Source: Vulcanimicrobiota bacterium | Lineage (GTDB): Bacteria > Vulcanimicrobiota > Vulcanimicrobiia > Vulcanimicrobiales > Vulcanimicrobiaceae | Length of the DNA: 64,000 bases | Reading direction: 5' to 3' | Assembly: GCA_013036105.1 (NCBI GenBank) | Contig: JAAXCX010000002.1 | Span: 124,001-188,000 of the forward strand | Shown here: positions 1-9,182 of the stretch, piece after piece | Layout: the number at the start of each line of letters is the position of its first letter | Position numbering within the stretch: position 1 is the stretch's first letter | Translations under genes and position numbers: made by a program | The notes under the pieces: generated by a model | The model's database searches: none | What the model was told of the DNA's origin: nothing | Seen by the model: only the letters and a program-made list of their open reading frames with translations

Positions 1-1
1 A

Positions 2-772
2 GCCGCCGGTTTGGAACGCTTGCACGCAAGGGCGGCGCACATGGGCCCGTTCGAACTGACCGAGATGGTGCCGGCTGCGGGACAAGGCGCGCTCGCAGTC
101 GAGATTCTCGCCGGCGGCGAGTTCGAGACGCAGATTCGCGAAGCGGTGAACGATCGCTCAGCGGAACTTGCCGTGATCTGCGAACGCGCGGCGCTGCGCG
201 AGCTGCGCGGCGGATGTCAGGCGCCGATCGGCATTCACGCGCGCTTTTCCGGTGGCGCACTCGAGGCCTTCGGCGCCCTTGCCGAAGGCGAGGGTGGGGC
301 GATCGTGCGCGCGCAGCTCAGCCGGCCTGTCGAGACGCCGGCGCAAGCCGAACTCCTCGGCGCGGAGCTCGCGGCTGCGCTGAACGCGCAGAAAGGCCGC
401 CGGCTGGACGGCAGACTCGTGGTGCTTCCGCGCACGCAAGAACGCTCCAGCGTCATTGCCTCGGCGCTCCGCGCGGACGGGGCGGAGGTGCTCGAGATGC
501 GCTCCGGTGAAGCCGAACCGCCGGGCCTGGGTCAGCGGGTGCCGGACATCATCGTCTTTCCCTCCAGCGGATCGGTCGGCGCGGCGGCAGAGTACTTGGC
601 GCGCGTGCACCGGTTCGAGCGGCGCCCGGCCATCGCCGCAATGGGCCCGGCCAGTTCGGCGGCGGCGCACGCAGCCGGATTTACGCCGGATCTGGTGGCG
701 CCCGAAGCGGCCATCGACGCGCTGGTCGGCGCGATCCGCGATCATCTTTCTTCCAAGGAGCGCTCCAGCTGA
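2..772 (+). CDS. hemC: Porphobilinogen deaminase C-terminal part fused to a half-length HemD-like domain (5' end outside window)
   Basis: HemC polymerises four porphobilinogen units into hydroxymethylbilane in the cytoplasm. The frame is open to the left edge, so the N-terminal two thirds are missing. Visible are the PAAGQGALAVE segment and GGCQAPIG, whose Cys carries the dipyrromethane cofactor in this family. After the HemC C-terminal domain, at about residue 128 of the visible part, a further 120 residues resemble only the second half of uroporphyrinogen-III synthase: VVLPRTQERS, then DIIVFPSSGSV, then AAMGPASSAAAHAAG. A complete HemD is fused to CobA downstream in the same operon, so this half domain is probably vestigial or structural. 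The stop overlaps the proposed CTG start of hemB. HemC identity is secure; the role of the tail is not known. Confidence 0.92.
   Translation, partial: AAGLERLHARAAHMGPFELTEMVPAAGQGALAVEILAGGEFETQIREAVNDRSAELAVICERAALRELRGGCQAPIGIHARFSGGALEAFGALAEGEGGAIVRAQLSRPVETPAQAELLGAELAAALNAQKGRRLDGRLVVLPRTQERSSVIASALRADGAEVLEMRSGEAEPPGLGQRVPDIIVFPSSGSVGAAAEYLARVHRFERRPAIAAMGPASSAAAHAAGFTPDLVAPEAAIDALVGAIRDHLSSKERSS
755..771 (+). promoter_or_regulatory. Ribosome binding site and CTG start of hemB
   Basis: AAGGAG at 755-760 lies 8 bases before CTG at 769-771, inside the last codons of hemC. CTG overlaps the hemC stop as CTGA, the same geometry as the ATGA couplings elsewhere in this operon. The first ATG (832) has no Shine-Dalgarno sequence and would delete the conserved basic RPRRLRR stretch of HemB, so CTG is preferred. 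Confidence 0.7.
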
Positions 773-1758
773 AAACACTCCCGAAACTCCGGCAAACGAT
801 CCGTCCGCGGCGGCTGCGCCGGAACAGCGCAATGCGCGAACTCGTGCGCGAGCACCGCACCGATCCCGCGCAGCTCGTGCAGCCGCTCTTCGTGGTCGAG
901 AACCCGGACCAAGCCGGACCGATTGCCTCGATGCCCGGCATCGAGCGCTACACCGTCGAGAGCGCGGTGCGCGAAGCGCGCACGCTCGACGCCCTCGGAC
1001 TAGGCTCCGTGCTGCTCTTCGGCATTCCAAAAACGAAAGACGCGCGCGGCAGCAAGAACTTCGATCCCGATGGCGTGGTGCAGCAAACTGTGCGCGAGAT
1101 AAAGAGCGCCTTACCTCATATGATCGTGATCGCGGATCTCTGCAACTGCGAATACACCGATCACGGACACTGCGGAATTCTGAACGAACGCGGAGACGTT
1201 GACAACGACGCGACGGTCGAAATATTAGCGCGCACGGCCTTAACGTACGCGCGCGCCGGCGTTGACGTCATCGCGCCTTCCGACATGATGGACGGCCGCG
1301 TGGGCGCGATTCGCGAAGCGCTCGACGCCGAGGACTTTGAACAGATCGCGATCATGGCCTACAGCGCGAAATATGCGTCTGCATTTTACGGTCCATTCCG
1401 CGAAGCCGCGGGATCGACCCCGCAGTTCGGCGATCGCCGTACGTATCAAATGGATCCGTCCAACGTGCGCGAGGCGCTGCGCGAAATGACCCTCGACGTG
1501 CAAGAAGGCGCCGACATCCTGATGGTGAAGCCGGCGCTCGCATACCTCGATGTCGTAAGAGCCGCGCGCGACCGTTTCGACGTGCCGATTGCCGTCTACA
1601 ACGTCAGCGGCGAATATTCGATGATCAAAGCCGCCGCACTCAACGGATGGATCGATGAAGAGCGGGCGGTGCACGAGATGCTCGTCAGCTTCGCACGGGC
1701 CGGCGCGAACATCGTCATCACGTATTTCGCCAAAGAGTATGCAGCCCGCAGCCGCTGA
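769..1758 (+). CDS. hemB: Delta-aminolevulinic acid dehydratase (porphobilinogen synthase)
   Basis: HemB condenses two 5-aminolevulinate molecules to porphobilinogen. Starting at CTG 769 gives 329 residues, the usual family length, and restores the N-terminal RPRRLRR segment. The metal site is of the three-cysteine zinc type: Cys125, Cys127 and Cys135 in ADLCNCEYTDHGHCG. The active-site lysines are Lys201 (YSAKYASAFYGPF) and the Schiff-base Lys254 (MVKPALAYLD). The gene overlaps hemC upstream and the mobA-like gene downstream by 20 bases, so it is translated as part of one polycistronic message. A start at ATG 832 would give a 308-residue protein lacking its N-terminal arm. Confidence 0.95.
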   Translation: MKTLPKLRQTIRPRRLRRNSAMRELVREHRTDPAQLVQPLFVVENPDQAGPIASMPGIERYTVESAVREARTLDALGLGSVLLFGIPKTKDARGSKNFDPDGVVQQTVREIKSALPHMIVIADLCNCEYTDHGHCGILNERGDVDNDATVEILARTALTYARAGVDVIAPSDMMDGRVGAIREALDAEDFEQIAIMAYSAKYASAFYGPFREAAGSTPQFGDRRTYQMDPSNVREALREMTLDVQEGADILMVKPALAYLDVVRAARDRFDVPIAVYNVSGEYSMIKAAALNGWIDEERAVHEMLVSFARAGANIVITYFAKEYAARSR

Positions 1759-2322
1759 CGTCGCCGTCGTCATTCTCGCCGGCGGTGAAGCGACGCGCTT
1801 TCCGGGCAAGCTCGAGAGAGACGCCGGCGGAGTGCCGCTGCTCCTGCGCGTCTACCGCAACGTGCGATCGATCGGTCCGGTCTACGTCTCGGCCAACGCG
1901 CCGTTCGGCGACACGGTTGCGCGCGAACTCGATTGCACGATAGTCCCGGATAGCCAGCCGGGCCGCGGACCGCTCGGGGGAATCGTCTCTACATTTGAAA
2001 GCGTCCGGGAGCCGCTGTGCTTCACGGTCGCCGGAGATGCGCCGTTCGTCGACGTCCGCGTCTTCGACCGCCTGCTGGCGGCCTGGGAGCCGCCGTTGGA
2101 GGCCGTCGCCGCCGAGCGCAACGGCCGGATCGAACCGCTCTGCGCGATCTACTCGCGCGAAGCGTTCTTGCGGGAAGGCCGTACCGAATTGGCGACCGGA
2201 TCGGGAGCCGTCCGCGCAGTCGTCGAAAGGCTCGTGCACCGGCGGGTCGGCTTTCCTGACGAACGCGCGCTGGCCGGTATCAACACGATCGCGGAGCGCG
2301 ATGCATTGTTAGGACTTCATTT

Positions 2323-2326
<4 letters not shown>
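1739..2326 (+). CDS. mobA: MobA-like molybdenum cofactor guanylyltransferase
   Basis: MobA-type enzymes transfer GMP from GTP to molybdopterin. The 195-residue product has the nucleotide-binding start VVILAGGEATRFPGKL (family LAGG-x-S-x-R-M-G-x-K), GPLGGI at mid-length, the metal-binding aspartate in TVAGDAPFVD, and GINTIAE near the end matching the family N-x-N-T-P-E-D region. ATG 1739 lies inside the hemB end, and the product ends in TGA overlapping the TTG start of hemL. A molybdenum gene inside a haem operon is odd; fdhD, needed for a molybdenum/tungsten formate dehydrogenase, lies 18 kb away. Another nucleotidyltransferase of the MobA-like family is possible because RFPGK departs from the usual RMGxxK. 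Confidence 0.75.
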
Positions 2327-3623
<1,297 letters not shown>

Positions 3624-3627
<4 letters not shown>

Positions 3628-4196
3628 TCGAACCGATCGCGCAGAGCGACGTCGCAATTCCGCGGCTCTTCGCCTACCACCGGGCGCTCGAGCAGGCCGA
3701 GACGGCCGGCAAGACCTCGACCCAGATCCGCAAAGATCTCTCGGCGCTCGGTCCGCTGGGCCGGTGCAGACAGGGCTATGCGATAAAACCGTTGATCGAT
3801 CAGCTCGAGCTGGTCTTAGGATTAGAACGTGACTGGCGGATCGCTATTGCCGGCTTTGGTTTTCTGGGACTCGCGTTTGCGACGTTTTTGGCAGCCCGCG
3901 AGGAACGATTCAAGGTCGCCGCTATTTTCGATAACTCGCCGTCCGTCATCGGACAGGAGTGGCAGGGCGTTCGCGTGGAGGACGCCGTTTCGCTCGAATC
4001 CGCGCTCGCGCGTGTGGGCGCACAGATCGGCGTTATTGCCGCCCGGCTGGCTCAAAGCGGAGTCCGCGCCTTGCTGAACTTCGCGCCGGTCTGGGTGCGC
4101 GTTCGGCAACCCGTCATCGTGCGCAACATCGATCTCGCGGGCGAGCTTTCCATCCTCACGCACCGCTTGAGCTTCGCCCCGGGGTATACGAACTAA
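3624..4196 (+). CDS. rex: Rex-family redox-sensing repressor, internally shortened
   Basis: Rex proteins bind DNA through an N-terminal winged helix and sense NADH/NAD+ with a Rossmann domain. Recognisable parts are AIPRLFAYHRAL, the recognition-helix region TQIRKDLSALGPLG, the nucleotide loop GFGFLG (residues 77-82), LLNFAPV, and RNIDLAGELSIL near the end. At 190 residues it is shorter than the usual 205-220. Compared with remembered family sequences, about 14 residues of the second HTH helix (the usual SSxxLAxxxGV part) and about 10 residues around the conserved VPxxxAQ motif after the IGVIA strand are missing. Its position just before hemA mirrors the known rex-hemACD arrangement of Streptomyces. 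DNA binding may be altered or lost. Confidence 0.82.
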
Positions 4197-4197
4197 C

Positions 4198-5484
4198 ATG
4201 TCGCTGGTCTGCCTAGGCCTTTCTCACAATACCGCCCCCGTCGAGGTGCGCGAGCGGCACGTCTTTCCAGCCGAGCGCATGAGCGAGGCGCTCGTTGCGC
4301 TGCGCGACTACGAGGCGGTGCGCGAAGCACTGATGCTGCAAACGTGCGGACGCCTCGAGATTTACGCCGAGGTCAACGATTACGAAGCCGGCGTTGCGCA
4401 GCTCAAATCGTTTCTTCAGCATTTCCGGCACGGATCGGTCGCTTACGATCTCGAGTCGTACTTGTATACGCTGCTCGGACGAGAAGCGGTCGAACATCTC
4501 TTTCGCGTGAGTACCGGCCTCGACTCGATGCTCATTGGCGAAGCCGAAATTCTGGGTCAAGTCAAAGAGGCGTACGCCGCCGCGCGCGAGGCGAACTCCG
4601 CCGGCGAAGTGCTGCACAAACTGCTGCGCGAAGCGATGAGTGCGGGCAAGGCTGCGCGCACCCAAACGCGTATCGGCGAAGAATCACCTTCGGTCGCGAC
4701 GGCTGCCATCGATTTGGCGAAACGGCGTTTCGGATCGCTCGAAGGCCGCAGCGTTCTGGTCATCGGTGCGGGCAAGATGGGCGGGGCTGCCGCAAAACGT
4801 TTTCGCCGCGAAGGCGCGCGCAACGTCGCGGTTCTGAGCCGGACGCTCGAACGCACGCGTGAAGTGATCGCGCAGATCGGTGCGGGCGAAGCGCTCGAGC
4901 CGGGCGAGCTCGTAAACGCACTGACGGCAGCCGATATCGTCATTACCTCGACCGGCGCGACGCATTTCGTGCTGACGCCGGACAGTGTCGCGCAAGCGCT
5001 GGAACGTCGCGCGGAGCGCCCGCTCTTCATCATCGATATCGCCGTCCCGCGCGATGCGCATCCGGCGGTGGGCGAGCTGCCCAATGTGACGCTGGTGGAT
5101 ATCGACGGCTTGAAGATGCACGTCGACGAAAAACTTGAGGTTCGCCGCGAAGCGATTCCGCAGGTCGAAGAGATCGTCGCTGAATACGTCGACCGCTTTA
5201 GGCAATGGTATAAAGCGCGCGCGACGGTTCCCGTGATCGCATCGCTGACGCAAAAAGCCGAAGCCGTCAGGGCCGCCGAGTTGGAACGCCTGTTCGCGCG
5301 TCTTCCGGATCTTGGCGAGCGAGAGAAAATGCTGATGACCGGCGCGTCGCTGACGATTATTTCCAAACTCTTACACACGGTCGTCACGAAGCTGCGCGAA
5401 AAAGCTTCGGAAGAAAGCTCGGAGGCGATCACGCACGCCCAGCTGCTTCAGGAGCTCTTCGAGCTCGACGTTGCCGACCGGTAA
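4198..5484 (+). CDS. hemA: Glutamyl-tRNA reductase
   Basis: HemA reduces glutamyl-tRNA with NADPH to glutamate-1-semialdehyde, the first committed step of the C5 pathway. The catalytic cysteine is Cys50 in LQTCGRLEIYAEV; the family usually has TCNR, so Gly replaces Asn here. STGLDSMLIGEAEILGQVKEAY is the signature block, VLVIGAGKMG the NADPH loop, and a helical dimerisation region fills the last 100 residues. The 428-residue length is normal. ATG 4198 follows the rex stop by one base. The end overlaps the cobA-hemD start. Confidence 0.96.
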   Translation: MSLVCLGLSHNTAPVEVRERHVFPAERMSEALVALRDYEAVREALMLQTCGRLEIYAEVNDYEAGVAQLKSFLQHFRHGSVAYDLESYLYTLLGREAVEHLFRVSTGLDSMLIGEAEILGQVKEAYAAAREANSAGEVLHKLLREAMSAGKAARTQTRIGEESPSVATAAIDLAKRRFGSLEGRSVLVIGAGKMGGAAAKRFRREGARNVAVLSRTLERTREVIAQIGAGEALEPGELVNALTAADIVITSTGATHFVLTPDSVAQALERRAERPLFIIDIAVPRDAHPAVGELPNVTLVDIDGLKMHVDEKLEVRREAIPQVEEIVAEYVDRFRQWYKARATVPVIASLTQKAEAVRAAELERLFARLPDLGEREKMLMTGASLTIISKLLHTVVTKLREKASEESSEAITHAQLLQELFELDVADR

Positions 5485-6967
5485 GGTCTTTCTCACCGGC
5501 GCGGGACCCGGAGACCCTGGACTTTTGACGTTGCGTGCGCGCGAGGCCCTTCGCCGCGCCGACGTCGTGATCTATGACGCGTTGGCGTCAGACGCGATCG
5601 TCGATCTCGTGCCGCCCTCGTGCGAGCGCATCTATGCGGGCAAGCGCGGCGGCGCCCCGAGCGTCGCGCAAGACGACATCGAAACACAGATGATCGAAAA
5701 AGCGCGCGCCGGTAAAACGGTCGTGCGCTTAAAGGGCGGCGACCCGTTTCTTTTCGGCCGCGGCGGCGAAGAGGCCCAGGCGCTGCACGCGGCCGGCATC
5801 GATTTCGAGATCATTCCGGGTGTGAGTTCCGCGCTCGCGGCTCCGGCGTATGCCGGCATTCCGGTGACGCATCGCGATCACAACACGATGCTTACCATCG
5901 TCTCGGGTCACGAAGATCCCGCGAAAGAGATCTCCGCGATCGATTGGCAGCGGCTCAGCGATCCGAAGCAAACGCTAGTCTTCCTGATGGCGATGCGCAA
6001 TCTGCGTGACATCAGCGCCAAACTGATTGAGCACGGTTTGCCGGCGGATCATCCCGCGGCTGTCATCGCAAACGGCACGCGGCCTTCTCAGCGCACCATA
6101 ACCGGCACGCTCGCCGGTATCGCCGGTGACGCGGAGCGCGAGGGTTTGAGCGCGCCGGCGATCGTGATCGTCGGCACGGTCGTTGCCTTACGTGATACAG
6201 TGGCCTGGTTCGAGAAACTACCGCTCTTCGGCAAACGCGTGCTGCTGACGCGCCCCGCCGATCCGCACGACGATCTCGCACGCGCGTTGATGCGCGCGGG
6301 CGCCGAGCCGGTCGCAGCGCCGGCGATTGCGATCGTCGCGCCAGACGATGCCGCGGCGGCCGAGCACGTGACACACGATCCCTCGCAATACAGTTGGGTG
6401 GTCTTCACCAGCGCCAACGGCGTGCGCGTCTTCTTCGATTACTTGGAAGCGCGCCGTGACGACGCGCGCGTCTTCGGCAGCGCTAAAATTGCCGCGATCG
6501 GTTTAAAAACGTCGCAAGCGCTGCTGCAGCGCTGCGTCCGCGCCGATGCGGTTCCGCAGCGCTATGTTGCCGAAGACCTCGCCGACTTGCTGATCGCTTC
6601 GTCGCGCGAAGGCGACCGGGTACTGCTCTACCGCGCTCAGGAAGCTCGCGACGTGTTGCCCGAGCGCCTAAACGCAGCGGGGCGGCCCGTGACGGTCGTC
6701 GCCGCGTACAAAGCCGTCTTCACCGAGGATGCGCAGTTCCCCCAGCGCGTTTCGGGCTGCGACATCGTAACGTTCACGAGCGCGAGCACCGTAAACGGCT
6801 TCGTCCACAATCTCGGATCGCCGCAAGCGGCGCGGCAAGCGTGCACCGGAAAGATCGTCGCCTGCATCGGCCCGGTCACCGCGCAGGCCGCCAAGGATGC
6901 GGGACTTCCCGTGCACGTCGTTGCCCCCGAGCATACCGTAGAAGGCCTGGTCGAAGCGCTATCGTAA
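5471..6967 (+). CDS. cobA-hemD: Fused uroporphyrinogen-III C-methyltransferase / uroporphyrinogen-III synthase
   Basis: Residues 1 to about 245 are a SUMT: GAGPGDPGLLTLRA near the N-terminus, VRLKGGDPFLFGRGGEE, IPGVSSALAAPAYAGIP and PAVIANGTRPSQRT. They make precorrin-2 from uroporphyrinogen III for sirohaem or cobamides. From about residue 250 a complete HemD follows: RVLLTRPADPHDDLA, WVVFTSANGVRVFF, LLYRAQEARDVLPERL, DIVTFTSASTVNGF and ACIGPVTAQAA. It cyclises hydroxymethylbilane. Fusion of these enzymes is common. TTG 5471 lies 14 bases inside hemA; AGGAG is 16 bases upstream, farther than ideal. This is the only full HemD seen here and should be the functional one. Confidence 0.93.
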   Translation: MPTGKVFLTGAGPGDPGLLTLRAREALRRADVVIYDALASDAIVDLVPPSCERIYAGKRGGAPSVAQDDIETQMIEKARAGKTVVRLKGGDPFLFGRGGEEAQALHAAGIDFEIIPGVSSALAAPAYAGIPVTHRDHNTMLTIVSGHEDPAKEISAIDWQRLSDPKQTLVFLMAMRNLRDISAKLIEHGLPADHPAAVIANGTRPSQRTITGTLAGIAGDAEREGLSAPAIVIVGTVVALRDTVAWFEKLPLFGKRVLLTRPADPHDDLARALMRAGAEPVAAPAIAIVAPDDAAAAEHVTHDPSQYSWVVFTSANGVRVFFDYLEARRDDARVFGSAKIAAIGLKTSQALLQRCVRADAVPQRYVAEDLADLLIASSREGDRVLLYRAQEARDVLPERLNAAGRPVTVVAAYKAVFTEDAQFPQRVSGCDIVTFTSASTVNGFVHNLGSPQAARQACTGKIVACIGPVTAQAAKDAGLPVHVVAPEHTVEGLVEALS

Positions 6968-7752
6968 TTCGCGTCGCCCTTGCCGCCGCGCTCGCGGCAG
7001 TTGTTGCTTTCGGCGCATGGCGCGCGCGTTCGCTGACCGCAAGCGGCGCGGTAGCCGCTGCGTTGGTCGGCACCGCAATCTTTGCAGCTGGCGCGTGGGG
7101 TTTCGCGGCCGTGCTCTTCGCGTTTTTTCTGCCCGCCGTCGTACTCTCGCGTTTCGGATCGAAACGCAAAGCGGAGATCGTTGACACCGACAAGCGCAAA
7201 GCGCGCGACGCGCGCCAAGTCCTTGCGAACGGCGGAGTTGCCGCGGCGTGCGCCGTTGCATACGCTTTCACGCGGTCCCCTGTCCTCGCCCCAGCTTTTG
7301 CAGGCGCGCTGGCGGCAGCGGCCGCCGACACGTGGGGCACCGAGCTCGGAACGCTCGCTCGCGGCACGCCGCGATCGATCGCCAATTTCCGCGCGGTCGC
7401 GCGCGGATTATCGGGCGGCGTGACCATCGCAGGAACGCTCGCCGAGATCGGCGGCGCACTTGCGGTCGGTCTCGTCGCGTGGGGAGTTGGCATTGCGCCT
7501 TGGCCGATCGTCGCCGCCGCCGGATTTGCAGGGGCGTTGGCCGATTCGATTTTCGGAGCGACGCTGCAAGCGCTGCGTTACTGCAGCCGCTGCCGACGGC
7601 TCTGCGAGACCGATCCGCATATCTGTGGAAGCCAAACCTCACTCGTGCGCGGATGGGGCGCGATCGACAACGACGCAGTGAACGCCATCGCGACGATCAC
7701 CGGCGCGCTTGCAGCCGGGTGGCTTGCCTCGCTCTATACCGCGGCTTTCTGA
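6967..7752 (+). CDS. DUF92 family membrane protein
   Basis: The product is a polytopic inner-membrane protein of the DUF92 family: hydrophobic segments with the repeated layout LTASGAVAAALVGTAIF, LSRFG followed by a basic stretch, and AADTWGTELGTL, plus a late CSRCRRLCETDPHICG cysteine cluster. Function is unknown; some eukaryotic relatives are phytyl phosphate kinases (VTE6), so polyprenyl or phytyl phosphate metabolism is a guess. The start is unclear: the frame has no ATG, GTG or TTG between 6842 and the first membrane helix. ATT 6967 is chosen because it overlaps the previous stop as TAATT, imitating TAATG coupling. Last gene of the haem operon; its end overlaps the convergent glutaredoxin gene. 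Confidence 0.75.
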   Translation: MRVALAAALAAVVAFGAWRARSLTASGAVAAALVGTAIFAAGAWGFAAVLFAFFLPAVVLSRFGSKRKAEIVDTDKRKARDARQVLANGGVAAACAVAYAFTRSPVLAPAFAGALAAAAADTWGTELGTLARGTPRSIANFRAVARGLSGGVTIAGTLAEIGGALAVGLVAWGVGIAPWPIVAAAGFAGALADSIFGATLQALRYCSRCRRLCETDPHICGSQTSLVRGWGAIDNDAVNAIATITGALAAGWLASLYTAAF

Positions 7753-7991
7753 CCGTAGGTTTTTTCGAGGTAGGGAATGATGTCGTCGTCATCATCGAGC
7801 ACGACGTCGCCGTCGACCATGACCGGGATGCCCGTCTGGCCGGAAACTTCGCGCACAACCGTGCGTTGCGCGTGGTTGGCCGGAACGTTGACAACCTTGT
7901 AGTCGAGCAAGAGATCGGTAAGCTTAGCGCGCACCCGCGCGCAGTATCCGCACCATTCGGCTTGGTAGAGAACGATGTTTGTCGGCCGCAC
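7734..7991 (-). CDS. Glutaredoxin-like thiol oxidoreductase
   Basis: The small 85-residue protein has a thioredoxin-fold start IVLYQAEWCGYCARVRAKL, with the redox CGYC pair at about residues 14-17. The glutathione-site cis-proline is in TGIPVMVDGDVVLDD. A run of five aspartates precedes the final helix IIPYLEKTYG. Such proteins reduce protein or glutathione mixed disulfides in the cytoplasm. GTG 7989-7991 is preceded by AGGGAG. It converges on and overlaps the DUF92 gene. It could also be called a glutathione S-transferase N-terminal domain protein, but no C-terminal GST domain follows. Confidence 0.85.
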   Translation of the reverse strand: MRPTNIVLYQAEWCGYCARVRAKLTDLLLDYKVVNVPANHAQRTVVREVSGQTGIPVMVDGDVVLDDDDDIIPYLEKTYGQKAAV

Positions 7992-8061
7992 TTTTTCTCC
8001 CTAAAGGGGCCTCTCACGGCACGGGTCGTAGTACCAATCCTAACCGTAAGGGGCTCACTGC

Positions 8062-8817
8062 TTGCAATCACTCGATGAGGCCGGACCGTTGCGACGCGCT
8101 TTTGCCGTCTCGCTCGTCATCCATATGGCCGTGGCCTTCATCATTCCCCTCATGCCCGCGCAGCTATCATCCGGGCCCGAGGCCGTGGAAACGCTCTCAT
8201 TCGCCCACATCGCCCACATTCACATCGAAAAGCACGCGGACCCGCGCCCGCTTCCAGTCGCTATGCCGAAAACGAAACGGCGCTCGCCCGTGGTTTCTTT
8301 CGAACGCAAGCGCAGCGAACTCACCACCGATAAGCACAGTTCGCACGCGCGCCCGACGCCGGTCAACGGTCCGCAGGCTCGGGTAGCGGCCGCTCCGCGA
8401 AACGTTCCGAAGAGCCGGCCCGTACCGCTGCTCGCGCGCGCGCCGGGTCTCCAGCCGCCGAAAGATCAAACACTCCAGCGCGCTCCGGGACCTTCGCCCA
8501 ATCCGCAGGGCACGTCAGAAGTCGCGATGTCGGGTGCGGGCACTAACGATCGCGGCGGCGTTTCGCCCTTCGGCGCCGAACAACCGCCCATTCTCGATCC
8601 GCGCGTGAGGACTGCGCTGCAGCAGCGTTTCAACCTTCATGTCGTGCTGATCGTTACCGTCGGCGAAGACGGCAAGACGAAAAAAATTGAATTCCATCCG
8701 CCGCTCGACGATGCGACGCAGCGCCAAATTCAAACGCTGCTGGCGAACGCGACGTGGGATGCAGCCGTCTGCGGCGGCGGCGTCAGTTGCGAAGGCGTCG
8801 CAACGATAAAACTATAG
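8062..8817 (+). CDS. TonB-like energy-transducer protein
   Basis: The layout is typical of TonB. A short cytoplasmic N-terminus is followed by one signal-anchor helix (AFAVSLVIHMAVAFIIPL, about residues 13-30), with a His inside the membrane segment as in TonB. A long Pro/Arg/Lys-rich periplasmic stretch runs to about residue 170, and a compact C-terminal domain starts HVVLIVTVGEDGKTKKIEF. TonB spans the periplasm and passes proton-motive force to outer-membrane receptors. TTG 8062 has GTAAGGGG about 8 bases upstream. No exbB/exbD neighbours are present. The C-terminal domain is closer to general TonB-C modules than to E. coli TonB, so the partner is unknown. Confidence 0.75.
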   Translation: MQSLDEAGPLRRAFAVSLVIHMAVAFIIPLMPAQLSSGPEAVETLSFAHIAHIHIEKHADPRPLPVAMPKTKRRSPVVSFERKRSELTTDKHSSHARPTPVNGPQARVAAAPRNVPKSRPVPLLARAPGLQPPKDQTLQRAPGPSPNPQGTSEVAMSGAGTNDRGGVSPFGAEQPPILDPRVRTALQQRFNLHVVLIVTVGEDGKTKKIEFHPPLDDATQRQIQTLLANATWDAAVCGGGVSCEGVATIKL

Positions 8818-8831
8818 AGTCGCGCATCGCG

Positions 8832-9179
8832 CTAAAGCGGGCTGCACGTTTCAACGACCCACCAATTGACGGAAAAAAATACCAGTGAAGCCGTGATCGC
8901 GGCCGAGAGCAACATTTGTGTATAGAAATTCTTTAAAGAGCCTCGCCCGATAAAAAGCGGACCGGAAATAATGAACCCTAGCAGAGCGGCCGTAATCGGC
9001 GAAAAAGGATGACAGTGGTATGCGCTGAGAGGATGGTGCGTGCCCCAAAAAACCGCGATCGCGATCCCGAGGACGAGGCCCGCAACCGCCGCTCCGTATA
9101 CGAACACAATGCGTTGCGTACGGCGAATCGAGGCGACGTCTTGACGTTCCTCGGGCGTCGGGTCGGGCGAAATGATCAA
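8832..9179 (-). CDS. Small integral membrane protein, function unknown
   Basis: The 115-residue product has a charged cytoplasmic N-terminus followed by three likely membrane helices: IVFVYGAAVAGLVLGIAIAVF, ITAALLGFIISGPLFI and MLLSAAITASLVFFSVNW. A His/Cys-containing loop (HHPLSAYHCHPFSP) lies between the first two. I do not recognise the family. TTG at 9177-9179 lies 3 bases after the arginase stop, so it is probably the last gene of the AI-2E-arginase transcription unit. Convergent with the TonB-like gene. Confidence 0.65.
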   Translation of the reverse strand: MIISPDPTPEERQDVASIRRTQRIVFVYGAAVAGLVLGIAIAVFWGTHHPLSAYHCHPFSPITAALLGFIISGPLFIGRGSLKNFYTQMLLSAAITASLVFFSVNWWVVETCSPL

Positions 9180-9182
9180 ACT

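Noticed and set aside
158-1030. Long minus-strand open frame opposite hemC/hemB
   Set aside because: Arg/Ala-rich translation typical of the antisense of GC-rich genes; hemC and hemB on the plus strand have clear motifs.
4557-5432. 291-codon minus-strand frame opposite hemA
   Set aside because: Ser/Arg-rich shadow of a securely identified gene.
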